64,000 nt of DNA, from the NCBI GenBank assembly GCA_022113835.1, contig JAILWY010000002.1, forward strand, positions 9,278,501 through 9,342,500, written 5' to 3'. A program made the position numbers and the translations under genes. This document shows positions 49,601 through 64,000 of this stretch, one piece after another (within the stretch, counting starts at the first letter, position 1; each line of letters begins with the position of its first letter). The notes beneath the pieces were generated by a model. That model searched no databases, had not been told where the DNA came from, and saw nothing but the letters and a program-made list of their open reading frames with translations. This DNA is from Atopsyche davidsoni. Taxonomy: Eukaryota > Arthropoda > Insecta > Trichoptera > Hydrobiosidae.

Positions 49601-52600
49601 AGATTTATTTATAAAATTAAAGTTACTCTCTGTATAAAAAGTTTCTCGGAGATAACTTTAAAGCCGTTTTTTTATTTTTAAATACATTTACAGAATACTT
49701 TGAAATATATTTTGGAAACTGAACGAATGTTTTGTATATTTTATATCAAGTAACGTTATTTTTTCAATAACAATACAAATTACAATAAATATTTCGATTA
49801 AAATGGTTACCATGTTCTATAAACTATCATATTTCTATCAAGATTTTAGTTAACTAGTCAAATAATTACATGTTTCTTTTATTGTTTTAATATAAAAATA
49901 TAATTAATATTTGAGGAGGAATGTATAAGAAAAGAAAAAAAGATGAATAATGGCGCTATAAAAAAAGAGAGCCATTTCGCAGTCAGACTTGAGTGTTTTC
50001 TGTAATATACCTGGCCAGTGTTTGCAATTAAGTTTAATACTATAATCGCTAAATGTTATATTGTTAAAAACGTTAGAAACAATACAGACTTTCAAGCTTA
50101 ATGTATCAATTTAACGGATTATTCAATTGGTTTATTTCTAATAAAGATTAATCTTTTAAGGTTTTTTTTAATCATGTAGATTTTAATGGTTGTTTTCTTA
50201 AAAATAATAAAATAGTTTTTCTATGATTTTTTGACAGGACGAAAATTTTCAAAATTAAATAATATGAAATTCACACCAGCGGCGTCTCAATGCTTTGGTA
50301 TGCATTTTTTTCATATAGAATATTTTATATATCTGATTAAATACTAAATAGGTACATTTGCATATTGATAGTTTGTTGTTGCATTCACCGGTTTGTCGCT
50401 AGAGCAGAGAAAAAAAACGATGTCAAAGGTTTTTCTGGTTCGGGCATAACTCATCTGTGAATATCTTTTGAGTATATTTTTTTCATAAAATTCATAATGC
50501 CACCAATGATTCGTTTCCAGTGGTGTCAATCAAGCTTATAACTTTAAAAAAAATTCTTCGTTTAGGAGGTATAATAAGTCACTAAAAGTGAAATTCTAAT
50601 AAAAATAGATAAAGTGCACCGTTAGAAATTATAATAAAAAAACCTTTTTAATTAATTGTATTTAAGCTATGTAATGCTTGCAGTAATATTGTTCCATTGT
50701 AAAATGCATTACTGCGAGGTTTCATATTTTTTTTCTATTAATTAATTTGATTACTATCACCTGTCAATTCATATTTAAATTTAATAATTTTTAAATAATT
50801 GCATTATACGGAGGTGCTTTATTCACTAGTAAAAAATGACACTTGACTTCACCATGCCGATCACTATTTTATAAAAAGTGACATATGTTTTTTTATACGA
50901 TAATACTGCACGGCACTGGTATTTTTTATGTGCGGAATTTTTATTACATTTTTAAACGCTTATAAGTGATAAAATTCAACGAATTATTTTGTATTATCAA
51001 AAAAAACTATCGATATTTTACGTTAGTATACCTAGTGATTTCGATATTTTATTAATATTTTTGTTTTTAATATAAATTGTATGATATTTTTTAATATTGG
51101 GTGTTTCATAAAAATAGATATTGAAATAAAAATTGTGTATTATAATAGTAGTGCTTTTATTTCATTTAATTTCGATTTCGAAACTTCAACCAGTATTAGG
51201 TTTCAATAAATTATATTTTTATTATTAGATGATTCGTTTTATTTCTCATTTACGACTGAATTTACGTATCACACGAATATGATTTAAATATAAGTAAATT
51301 AAGTGCATGTTTATTATTCAACGCATCACGCCTCGTACCTGCATTTACGCGTCATCTAAATCCGGTGAATTATTTCTTACTTCACGAGCAAGACCAGCCC
51401 CGCCCCTGACACCCAGTCCGAGGACCGGCGCATAATAGAGGCATATTATTTAAAGATAATAATCGTCAGATGTTTGCTTTGGAGAGATGCGTTGCCGGGT
51501 CAGGGGCAGATATACGCGCTGCGATCGATTAATTGCGGCACGTCTTTTTTTACTGTCGGGATAGTGCCGCGTCATCGGAATTGATGGCGAGGAGGTTTTG
51601 TTATAAGTTTTTAGAAGCCATCATCCTTTTAAGAGCTCCACAGAATGGACGAACGTCGAACGTTGAAAGCGTCAGATCCGAATCTCGAGATCCACATCAA
51701 TAATACATGAGCCCTCGCCGCGGAAGTAACTTCGAGTCTTCGATGAATAAGCCGTATCGTATTCATGCACTTCGGGCACCTCCGAGGTGCTGGAATTAAA
51801 AGTTTCGCATCCATGGTTACCCTCGGATCATAACAAAAAAAATGGGAAACACTACAATCATCCGATAGAAAACACAAACCCATTAAATTGATTGCACAAT
51901 ATCGAGTTGTTTCTATTTTTAAGTTAATCCATTTGAAAGTTTATTTTATGAACTATGTCATTTAATATTTAAAAATAATAGTATGCGCATTGTAAGCGGA
52001 TTAATTTTGTGTATAACTAGAATATATGTTAAATAATACGGTTTTTTTGTTGCAAAAATATAGGTAATTTATTAGACATGCAGTGAATTTTAAATCTAGG
52101 TATGCAGTTTTATAAGTCGTAAATCACTTTAATTTATGTGATATATAAATATTTAACCAAACTTTAATTGCTATTCGTTAAGGAAAAAAATCAAAATGCA
52201 CAAAGTAAAACAAACAGAGGATTTAATCATTTTTTGAGTAAAACTAAATAGCACATCGCTACCACGAAACAGTTTATAAGCTTAATATAAATATTATTCG
52301 TACAATCAAAAAGTCAATTAAATAATATTTTATTTTTATAATGATTTGGGTCTAAGTTCGGTTATCATATTTTAGCCCTTTCATTATAGAGTAGTGGATA
52401 AAAAAAAAAAATTTATCAATGAAACATAATATTTTTTAGTATGATATATATAGTAGGTAAAATTGAATATTAGCTATAAGATTAAAATTATTGGAACCCA
52501 TTCCTAAATTTCATTTAAAATAAAAGCTACATTCATTATTGCAAGTACCCTCCATATATGCAACAAAACATGCACATCCATATTGAAAGTTTTCATGTGT

Positions 52601-53640
52601 AATTATCGACTCGTGCACTTGGCAAGCGATTTTATTCCGACACCCCTTGTGCTTACAATCGTGAAGAGGCCACCATCTTGCAGGGGATATACAACAGCTG
52701 ATATAAAATATATATTATATGCACGCTACAGCTGACCAGGTTGATATTCTGAATAGTATAATTCCCCCGCGCAGGGCAGCCTGGCCGCTTCTCACAGTGT
52801 GGCCAGCCTCGAATAGAAAAGGCCATAACTGGTCGTCGTAAAATTAACATATTAGTATACTTGTAACACCTTTGTTGGTAATTGGCTGCCAGGCCCGTTG
52901 TAAAAAACGGCATTTGTTTCATAAAAATCGATAGAAATTATCAACGCGATGAGAACAAGCCATAAACGATTTCATTTTAACATCATCTGAGGACACGGCG
53001 GTAATCAAATGCCCAATGGAATCAATAATTCATCTCGGGATGCTCTGGTGCTATCGTAAACTTACACAACAGCTGTTCGCCGAATAAAATTCGCTTTTGT
53101 ATAATAACGTATTACATTATACATGTCTGGGAGTTATGTGAATAGGAATTTTACTACCGATACGCACCTATAAATGACTATCAAATTTAAATATATAAGC
53201 AGATAAGTGTTTTCATATTGTCGTGTTATGAATTTCTCTGATCGTGGGAGAATAGCGTAGAAATTATAATGCTGTAATAATTATTTCTTTTAATGTGACA
53301 GGGTTTATATGCTATTTCAAAGATTCTAATCCTTTAAGAGTAAATAGATGTCTTTAGTTTATGCGTACACCGTCTTAAATACCTATAACAATGAAATAGT
53401 ATAGTCTCAAAATAACATTTATTAACTATATTAAAAATTGTAACACTGTAAATTTATACGTCTTTTTTTGTAATTAGATTTTATTATATTTTATAAAAAA
53501 TATCCGATATATTATAATGCAATTTTAAGTTTTTACGTACGCACGCATACCGCTTTTTATTTTACCCAAAATATTTTTGAGACTTTGAGAATTTTTATAT
53601 GACAACAAGTTTATATTTTCATCCTACAATACAACTCTTA
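46700..53640. other. AT-rich part of hth intron 1
   Basis: No gene or clear repeat copy, except for a CpG-rich patch at about 47,820-48,130 and smaller ones at 49,110-49,150 and 51,390-51,560. Most frames are shorter than 90 residues and have no motif. Confidence 0.5.
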
Positions 53641-53810
53641 TGCAGGTAAATCGATTGCAAGTTTGCAGCCCCGGGTTCGAGTCCCAGTTGCGAAACATAT
53701 AATACTCTTTGGGTTTGCAAGTTGGTTAGCTAGTCGTTGCATCAGCTGTCGGTTAGGTATTGCTCGGGTCTCTGGGGTGGGTTAGGTAGGGTTTGGTTGG
53801 GTTGGCCCGC
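53641..53810 (+). repeat. B-box repeat piece and degenerate GGTTAG/GGTTGG run
   Basis: CCGGGTTCGAGTCCCAG at about 53,672-53,688 has a perfect pol III B-box (GGTTCGAGTCC) in a T-arm-like hairpin without a complete tRNA around it. Downstream, 53,752-53,805 carries repeated GGTTAGGTA, GGGTTTGG and GGGTTGG words, a degenerate G/T-rich array. Confidence 0.35.
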
Positions 53811-54351
53811 TCGCGGCCCCGGTCTGCGCTTGTGCAGATTTTTGGTGTTTGATTTGTGTAGACACGAGATCAGAGCACGCCTGCGCCGCGAGAGGCCCGG
53901 CTGTCCACCTATCGCACTGTCCCACTGAATGTTTGCCTTTGCACTTACTTCGTATCGACTGGTTTATAATACGGATTCTTAGCAAGACCTAAACGATGCT
54001 TTATTGATACTAAAGTAAAGCTGGGTTTAGTTATTCTTATATAAACATGTTTGAATAGGAATATTAATTCAATTACTGCCTCGTCTCTAATCTCAAAAAG
54101 AAAAGTGGCGCCATTTGGCTACTGAGATCATATAATTTGAGGCAGTCGGACTATTTTATTTGAAGCATTATTAATCGTAGAGCTGAAAAATAAAATATGA
54201 TTTAATAATGTTTTCTTGAAAAATAATTTTTCACTGACCATTTGTCTTTAGATACATGTTATACAGTTGTAATGTAACGTTTTGAAGTAATTAAGCAGTA
54301 GATGAAATACTCGGGGGCGTTGAAGATTAATCGGTGTGTTTGATTTTGCAG

Positions 54352-54578
54352 TATGACGAAGGCCTGCACGGCGGCTACATGGAGGCCGTGCCGGCAGGCA
54401 TGTACGACGGGCACCGCGGGGGCATGCCCCTGGGGGCGCACCACGTGCCGCACGCGCCCCACGCGCCCCACGCGCAGCCCGCCATGCACTACGCGCCCAA
54501 CAACCACGCCTCGCCCGTGCCCGGCCACGTCATGACGGAGCCGCACGTGCACAAGCGGGATAAGGACGCCATTTACGG
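54352..54578 (+). CDS. hth: Homothorax exon 2 (N-terminal His/Pro-rich segment)
   Basis: The acceptor TTTTGCAG ends at 54,351. 75 full codons plus GG follow, then donor GG|GTGAGT at 54,579 (phase 2). The residues are 6-80 of Hth plus part of Gly81. It opens YDEGLHGGYMEAVPAGMYDG, passes through a His/Pro/Ala-rich stretch with HAP repeats (PHAPHAPHAQPAMHYAP) and ends HVHKRDKDAIY. That last phrase is the conserved start of the MEIS Exd/PBX-interacting region. The middle part is variable among orthologues, so its detail does not affect identification. Codons are strongly GC-biased against an AT-rich intron on both sides. The minus-strand and +1 frames over this exon are shadows. Confidence 0.95.
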
Positions 54579-56517
<1,939 letters not shown>

Positions 56518-57249
56518 TAGTCCTAAAAAACACAAATCAAACCCAAAAGCTTAATTCAATAAATTTACGCAGCCCTATTGCAACTGGGTTTATTTTAAGT
56601 GTGATATTATAATATGTTTGAAATCAGTTAAGTTGTTAAAATGTAGGTTTATCTGTGACTCGTACGAGTGGAGTACATTGGTTAATGTTTGGAGAATATT
56701 TATTTATATTTGGTAAATATGTGATGTTATCTTTGAATCGATGTTCGTACAAGAAACTGATAACTAAACGCATGCGTGTTTTTATTATATTTGTTTATTC
56801 ACTCAAAGAAACTCCAGCTGACTTTTATCACAGTATTTAAATATTAAAATATAGGACAAAAATCCGAAACACTGAATACTTATTATAAATGAACCTTTAT
56901 GGCATCAATCCTCTGTTTTTTTTATTACCGATGTGTGAAATGAATAATTATTGGCTGCAATGAACATTTAATTTTATGTAGCTGTAATATAAAGATAGTG
57001 TAATTCCTAAATTTCGGTCACGATATTCTTAATCTCCCAAGACACATTTATAATTTATCTATTGCAAAAACAAGTAATTAAAACGTAAAATTACAATTTA
57101 GCTTGGATTAATATCGCCTTAATCGATCGACAGCGGACAAGATTTTTATTATTGAACCGACAAGAAATTACATTTTTCTAGATCAGTCGATAAGAAGTGT
57201 CGGTTTATCAGCTGCCAGATAGGTTATTATCACATTTTGAGGATTTTCG

Positions 57250-57310
57250 GTATAAGCAGGAATCGAATGTGAGATAACCAACTGCCTAGACACTATCTGA
57301 CAAGCCATCG
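57250..57310 (-). repeat. Probable tRNA-derived SINE fragment
   Basis: On the minus strand, ATGGCTTGTCAG (57,297-57,308) lies about 30 bases before CATTCGATTCCTG (57,257-57,269). This gives an A-box/B-box pair with a good B-box core (TTCGATTCC). The frame of a full tRNA is not maintained. The family is not identified. Confidence 0.4.
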
Positions 57311-59159
57311 GTTCAAAATTTACGTGTTTTTACCGATTGTTAATCCCTTGGACGATACAATGTCTACATAGATGTAGACGAAATACGCAATTGACTTCTA
57401 TTTTTAGTAATAAATATTCAATAATAATAATTTTGATTGCACACTCAAATAGCGTATTACGTCAATACACGGTAAATTCATCAATATAAAAAAAGATGGT
57501 TTTGGTTGTTTACGTTTGATATATGGCAATATAAAAAAGAGAACCGTCGAATTAATGACATTGGGTCAGAATAGAGATATGTTCAGTGAGATGGTCACCA
57601 ACTTTTCTGGGGAGAGGCACTTGAAGAAAAAAAAAAGTGAAAAAGCGTGCGCACAACGTGTGGTTCTGTATAATTGATGCATTATCATTTTCCATTGTGC
57701 ATAATCCACCGATAATAATGTTTTTTTTAGTAAATTCCGATATATTTCGACCAATAGTAATTGTAAAGATTCCAATCAAACTCGTTCAATTGTCCATATT
57801 ATCATATCGGCTGGCTTTACACTGTGGCCACACATTGTCTCGAGTGCGTTGCAGATTTCAACACAAGTACGATATGCAAGTTCGATTTGTTTAAAACTAT
57901 ACCAAAAATCGATCACAACCGGAGGCAATCAAAATTAGCGATAAAGTCGAGCGTCATGATTCGATCTCGACAGTTACGGCCCGCAGGGGTTGTAAACCGT
58001 GGCGCGCGTGCCGAGTGGCCGCTTTAGAGTTAAAATCAACAAACACCGCAAGGACCGGAGTCAAAAAGTGCTCAGGCAACCACAAAATTCCAAACAAACC
58101 AAACATTTTGCGATGCGCTTATTTATAGGGTGGCGCGCCTCTGTCACATTAAGCATATCACACATCGCGACGTGCAGCCGAAATTAGACTTTATTCCGTG
58201 CATAAATAGGGAGTCTTTCCCCCTGGCCGGCGGGGTGCGCCGCGGCTCGTACAGGCTGCCGGCTGTGCGCGCGTGTGTGCGTGCTCTGTACAAGTAACGT
58301 AAACATTTAAAAGGTTTAAATAATGAATAAGTAAGCAAATTTAAACCCCTATTCGGGGTACGGTTAAGCGAGGGTTGGCAAAACACCACCCTATCTTTCT
58401 TTCCCTGTTACTGTTTGTGCCGAACCGCGCGCGACTCCAGGGTTGAGCCAAATACAGCAGATTAATAATGTATTCGGTATTTGCGATGCAGCCTCTACTA
58501 GTGTTACTTGTTGCACTCTCGGGTTGATATTTTAAATTTATCCCAATATGCAGTAGATACCCACGATTTATTTTAGCTATTTGCATAAACACCAAAAACT
58601 TATAATACTATAAGACAGTTGTACAAATTTACTGTAGGTTTTTATATAATTCTTAACTTTATCGGAACGTCATCATTCTAAATTTGGCATTATTGTTTCC
58701 CGAGCACCATACAAGGTGCATCTTCACAAAAATGATCACTTAGCCGATATCTCTTCTCGGTTATGTTTTATGTCTGGAAGAAATTATGCCTTGAGTTACG
58801 ATGCAGAACTGTACTCCGGAGAATCGAGTTTCTTCGGTGTCCACGACCCGGGGCAGCTTTCAGTACAGATTAAATTAAAATTCCGGTTAGCGATTCTACC
58901 TGATTTGTTTCCCGGGGATGTTTTATTGGATCACTAGTATTGCTAGATTCTTTTTCTATGCCCTTGATATAATTCGTAGAATTTTTAATTTATCGGGTTT
59001 TTCGCGTTGTACGATCTAGGTTAAATTATAAAGTGGTATGCTTATGGGGTTGCCGGTTGCTTGCTTAATACGAAAGATAAATCTGCAAAAAATATAATTC
59101 TACAAAACGTTTTTTATGCGTTTACTTTTTTTGCGTGCCTTCTTTAAAAAGCACAAAGA

Positions 59160-59360
59160 ACAACAATCACACAGTCGGCCGCACCCGCTGCAAGAGGCCG
59201 CGGGCGGCGCACCCCTGGCGGCGGCGCGCTCGGGGGTCGCTATCTCCCCTCGCGGCTCCGGAGAGGATGCTGAGCCGCGACCTTTTTGCCCGCCCTCAGG
59301 TACCCGCCGCCCATATCTATCTCCTATCTGCCTCCGGGACCCGCGACTCCATTTGTAATT
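59160..59360. promoter_or_regulatory. CpG-rich block in hth intron 3
   Basis: A compact CpG-rich island. Two frames (80 and 97 residues) cross it but start in AT-rich DNA and have no motif. CCCTCAGGTACCC at about 59,294 resembles back-to-back splice signals, but no conserved coding flank supports an exon. Confidence 0.3.
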
Positions 59361-60589
59361 GCGGCGTTTTGAGTTTAAACACCGCGCGCCGAGGGAAGAT
59401 GCTTGCGATCACGCCATTTTTATTTTGATGTAAACTGTAACTCAACAGCACAAAACAAAATTTTCTGTTTAAACTTTCCTTTACGCACTCGCTGAGATTA
59501 AAAAAAATAGCGTAAATAAATAAATAATGCATACATTTTTTAATGAAGTAGTCGTATACGATGTTTTAAAACAAAACCATTTCTACCTAGTTTGTTCATA
59601 TATGTAAATATATACTAATCAAATTCAATATATCTAATATAATTGATTCGTTTTTAATATAAATTTATTTTAATAAGTTAACTCTGAATTTGCACGTGCA
59701 ATCAATGCACGAGCAAATGGCCTCGTATCTGCATTTCACATTCACAAACATGAGGTGACCAGAAGTACCAGATTGTAGACCATCGTCTAGAGCTGCACTC
59801 CCGGCGGTGTTTACTTATCATCGTATTTAATAGACCCGTGTCGCTCGGTCTGTAATCTGTGCTCGCCCTTCACTAAACACAGTATTTCAGAACACCCTGT
59901 GAACATAATTGCGTACTTTGGTGTGCTTTCCTTTTTGATCGGACGTAGAAAGTGGTGCGGCGCGCAAATGCATTTTTCAGGTGTATTTTCTTAGAAACTC
60001 TGCAGCTGCTGTCTTTTACTTTCTTTGATCACCGATGGAAACGATTTGCATAGTAGAATCTGTATAAAAAACAATAAAGGAGTAAACTTCTTGCCTTAGT
60101 TATTACGAGCGAGGGGCCGAAAGCAAAGCAATTTACATACTTATAAAATTTATTATGCTGAATCCGAACTGTTTTTATCATGGAATATTCCATTCAAAAG
60201 AAATCATTCTTCAAGTCTTTGATTTGCATGCCTTTGAGTCGTTGACTTTTCTTGTCTGTATTACTATAAAAGATTCTTACTTGCAAAGGCGATGTTAACA
60301 AATATTGCCCTTATATATACGAGTATAATATAAATAGAAACAGTTTCAAAGATGGTGTTTTCAATTAAAAAAATTCTTGATTCCAATAATAATATATTTT
60401 TATCTCTTATAAGCACGCAGATAATATAAAAATAAATGATTAATGCAATTTTGCGATTTTATTAAATCGGTCAAACGCACGCTATTAACTTTCCACGTGT
60501 AACTTTCTTCGTCCATGTTTATGCATCTATAGTAATGAGATTTGAGTTTTGACAATACTTCTGTGGTATTTTTATTTTGAGTTTGTTGT

Positions 60590-60920
60590 TTCGGTGCTCG
60601 GTAGCGCGGGGTGGCTCGAACAGCTGACCCCGGCCGCGTAGTTGATTGGCAGTCTCGTGTGGCTCGGGCGAGGGTGGGTCCGCTCGGAGAGGGTCGAGCG
60701 CCTTCTCACGACGTCCCGCGCCGGTCACCAGGCCGGCCGCGATGACTGATGTGTTTTCTTACACTTGCATTGTTCCGCCGCGCAAGATTCCCCGGCCGTG
60801 CCTGCGTACGGATGATGAGAAATGAACGACGAGAAAAAAGACACAACGATGGCCTTTGTTGGGCCGCGGCCGCCTCGGCCGGCCGTCCGGCCTGCGCGTA
60901 TGTATGCACGGCTCAGTGCC
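60590..60920. promoter_or_regulatory. CpG-rich block in hth intron 3
   Basis: A GC/CpG-rich stretch with GCCGGCCGCG and CGGCCGCCTCGGCCGGC words between AT-rich flanks. Both strands have open frames of about 70-86 residues. No coding support. It could be regulatory. Confidence 0.3.
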
Positions 60921-63129
60921 TCCTCAACCGTGGGCCGGAATCGCCACACGCAAACGAGCCACTTTCTTTTATATATTACTCATCCAACGTGCATTTTGTA
61001 GTATGTTAAACCGATTTAAATAAGTTTTATCCCCAAAATGGCTTCCAACCTTACAACCGATTAAATACAGAATATTTTATCCCTATATAATAATTCGTTT
61101 ATATTTATATACAAATGTAAATGTAAAATATGTTCATTTCAACTTATTTGTAAATATATTTTTTTTAGAATAATAATAATAGTTAAAACATTAAACATCA
61201 TTTTAAATATATTCAATGATACGTTACAATAAATCCAATTAGTTATACTAAAAATGTCTCTAATGCAACCTAATTTAACCAAAATGAAAAACAATATTCT
61301 GAAACTGTGTATAATACCCATTAGCAATTAAAAGCCAATATGTTATATTAGACTGCAACCAGTGCAACCATAATAAACTTTTTATCTAATTTGTCTCAAT
61401 TAAAAGACATTTTGAGCAATAACAGAGTCACTAGTTTGATATAAGGATCGTCCTGAATTGTATCAGCTTTAAAGTTCGAAAAGCTCTGTCTGTGATATTT
61501 ATTATAACCGGCCATTGTATTGATTCTGTTAACACAGACAGACTGAAGGCTATTCGAAAATACATATTTTTAAAATATTGTATTCTTTGGAGCTTTATAA
61601 AGTTATAACTATGTTTTATCAGACAGAAATACTTTATACATCGAGCTTGTAAATAAATTCCGCTAGTATTTCTTACATTCGGTGATGTGGCGTAACAAAC
61701 AGAATAAAATAATAATTATAGAGTATAAGCGTTTGAAATCTATTAAGTTTAAAATAATAGGGCGTATATTACTAATTGTTTTATTGTTATTGTTACAAGT
61801 AAATCGTGTTCTTTTCAATCAACAATGTTTTACTCGCGTAGGTTTTTAGACTGTAATTTTTATAAATGATTCTATACATAAAAACACAATACAATAGAAT
61901 TTTGAATACATTTTTTCCTGAATGCACTAAGAATGTTTATATATTATTTTTTAATTTTATTTCATACGCATACTTAAAACTCCATACAGACCGATTGCAA
62001 TAAATGGTGTAACGATTTATTTAAAACATAATTTTACTCTAACCTAATACCGGTTAGGTTAGTGCTAAAAACGTTTATGTAAAATCATCAGAAAGCGACT
62101 AAGAATTTTATTATTTTACACAAAAAGCAGTTCATTAATTCGCTTGTGTAAATCTCTATCATTATACGTTGAAATGGTCCCAACGCGGAATGAAAACCGA
62201 TTATCAATGCGACTAACGAACGCATTCGCGGGCACCATTCTCAATTCACGATAATAAATCATCGACAAAAGAAACCAGCTGGAGTTGGAGCCCCGCGAGT
62301 GGCGAAGCTCCGTGCACATACAACGGCACCGGAAGTGAGAGTGCTAGAACTTCCTGAACTATTTAACTTGGATTTTCCGACCGCGCGCCTGTCATTCTTG
62401 ATCTTAAATCTAATTAACTAAATAAAACCAAAACGCATGACATACCAAAAAGCAGTATCAAATCACGCGTGTAATTACTAATCTTATTCTTCGCTTATAA
62501 AACAATATTTAAATCTTTCAGTTTTTCAAATTCGTGTTTAGTATTTACTATTCTCTAGTGTAATATATTCAAACCTAAAAAGTTATTTTATATGTTTTTT
62601 AAAAATATGTCATAAAATTGATGTTACTTGCTAGATGGAAAGTTCACTGTGATTGCATGAAAATATTTAAGTAGCTTACCCTCGTCTCATTTAGAGCTTT
62701 CACTTTATACGTGCTCAAATAATTTTGATGTGCAAATCATTTAGGGTGGTAGGGCGTTAATCGGCTGCAAGCTTCCGGTTAATTTTTGACGTCCTCCTGA
62801 ACGACTGCCGAGCGCGACCGTCCAAATTGATGTTGCACCTGCAAGGCTGCGCTCCAGCCCGCCTGCCCTCCTTCACGCCTCGCCCCAGATTACGAAGACT
62901 ATACCTTTGTTTTAGAAGCCTCGATTCTTCCGTTGTCTTTTATTTTATGGCTATTTGTCAAACTGCATCCGAAGCCGCCACCCAGGCGCGGCCGTTTCGA
63001 TTTGTTTTATCCCAAAAATAGTTTTAACGCTTTTTTTATCATATCCGTTACCGACGCGAGAAACTAGCATAACAATCGTAAATTTAATATTTTTTTAAAT
63101 TTTCGACTTTGCTGTTTACGCTTTTACAG

Positions 63130-63950
63130 TGCTCGGACGGTGGAAGCTGGCAGCTTCCTATTGCTCTCCGATTTGTAATTGAATTCCCGCGGCGTCCGCG
63201 TCCCGGCCCTCGCTCATTAGCCGCCGCGCGCTCTCTCCGCTAATTAATTGCACACATGCGCGCCACGCCTCCCGTTTTAACGCCGCGCCGCGCATTCCCG
63301 CCGGGAGCCTCCGCCTCGTTCGATTCGGGCGTCGCGCTTTTTTCCGCTCGCTCTTAATCGCTCATAAAGATTTACATCGGAATGAGTCGGCGGCGCTCGA
63401 TGTCTTCATGCCGCGCCGCCTTCTCGGAAGCGCCGCGAGACGCGCGATATCTACGAGTAGTACGCCGCCGGGACTCGAAGCGGACACTTTCGCTGAGATG
63501 CGATCGATTCGGCTAATGCGCGGCTCTGAAGCCGAGGCGGGGGAATCTGCGGCCGCTTCCCGGGCGATAAATAAACGCCGAAAACGCAATCGAGTCGCGC
63601 GCCGCTGCAAATGAGGTTTAACGATATCATTACGGCGAGGGCCGGCGCCGGGGCCGCCCGGTGGCAGATCGGATATTTTTAATCGATCGGCGCTGCAGGA
63701 GCTGCAGAGCGGAAGGTCCGCGGGGAGTTAACGATCTGCGCAATCATCATCAAGTTCCCGCAGCGGATTTAAAGGCTTTTCCCGCTAATGCTTCCAGAAA
63801 AAGCGACTCCGCGGCCGAGGCTCCTCCGAGGCCGCTTCGCCGGATTCGGCTGCGCCAGATTGCAACAGCGTTTAGTTTGTCAATGGCGGGTGTTTTGCGG
63901 CGGATCTCTGGGCGTTTTACTGCAGCCTTTGATGTATGCACTATATTTTA
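63130..63950. promoter_or_regulatory. Large CpG-rich block near the window end
   Basis: About 0.8 kb rich in CpG, with CGCCGCGCCGCGC words and also TAATTAATTG (63,241-63,250), TTTAATCGATCGG (63,679) and AAAGATTTACAT (63,366), sequences of the kind bound by homeodomain and Exd/Hox proteins. Open frames on both strands reflect composition. It is the longest such block after 42.8-46.6 kb and carries no recognised repeat, which makes it a candidate intronic enhancer or alternative promoter. Confidence 0.35.
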
Positions 63951-64000
63951 TTGCCCCCGCGCAAGTCTCTCCTCCCATGGCATTGTGCTGTATAATTACC

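Larger units (their letters stand above)
39856..54351 (+). other. hth: hth intron 1 (14,496 bp)
   Basis: A phase-0 intron from donor GTACGT (39,856) to acceptor TTGATTTTGCAG (ending 54,351). It contains no supportable nested gene. The content is AT-rich DNA at about 40,400-42,800 and 46,700-53,600, a CpG-rich block at 42,830-46,600, a smaller one at 47,820-48,130, and a B-box-like repeat at 53,665. Long first introns full of regulatory DNA are usual for hth orthologues. Confidence 0.85.

Noticed and set aside
50275..50925. Possible element with ends ACCAGCGGCGT and ACGGCACTGGT
   Set aside because: About 9 of 11 matching bases and no flanking duplication. Too weak to list.
59116..59428. 80- and 97-residue frames at 59.1-59.4 kb as the next hth exon
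   Set aside because: The next Hth exon should encode the continuation of the MEIS domain (starting IRS-type sequence). These frames do not resemble it.

Overview
The window is AT-rich nuclear DNA of an insect, probably a moth or butterfly. The insect call rests on a clear homothorax (hth, MEIS-family) gene. The Lepidoptera call is weaker and rests on the style of the interspersed repeats: short palindromic MITEs, tRNA-like SINE pieces, and dispersed copies of a GGAGGTTGGYGACCAT core. There are no bacterial-style operons. Almost all open frames are short and look like chance frames in non-coding DNA.

Layout. (1) Positions 1 to about 39,200 hold no protein gene I can support. This upstream gene desert carries decayed transposons: seven copies or pieces of a palindromic MITE across the window, an intact hAT-type MITE with a perfect 8-bp target duplication, a second older hAT-like element, a piggyBac-like relic with a dead transposase fragment, a 0.77-kb element with 13-bp inverted ends, foldback repeats, and SINE-like pieces. 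It also has microsatellites and isolated GC/CpG-rich blocks. The block at 33.0-33.5 kb is the best candidate for a remote promoter or enhancer. (2) Positions 39.23-39.86 kb are a strong CpG island holding the 5' UTR and first coding exon of hth. That exon supplies only five codons (MAQPR) before a phase-0 donor. (3) Intron 1 is 14.5 kb and includes a CpG-rich block at 42.8-46.6 kb. (4) Exon 2 (54,352-54,578) encodes a His/Pro/Ala-rich N-terminal segment ending in KRDKDAIY. (5) Intron 2 is 1.76 kb and has many TAATTA and TGACAG words. (6) Exon 3 (56,340-56,481) encodes the start of the conserved MEIS/PREP domain. (7) Intron 3 runs off the window end and has several CpG-rich blocks, the largest at 63.1-63.95 kb.

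The three coding pieces splice in frame (phase 0, then phase 2) to give the first 128 residues of Hth. The rest of the MEIS domain and the TALE homeodomain must lie beyond position 64,000. Hth is the partner that brings Extradenticle into the nucleus and acts with Hox proteins. The large low-coding flanks and introns fit a developmental regulator surrounded by cis-regulatory DNA, but that is inference. I found no convincing new protein system. The most distinctive unlisted signals are the palindromic MITE family, the structured TE remnants, and the CpG-rich non-coding blocks.
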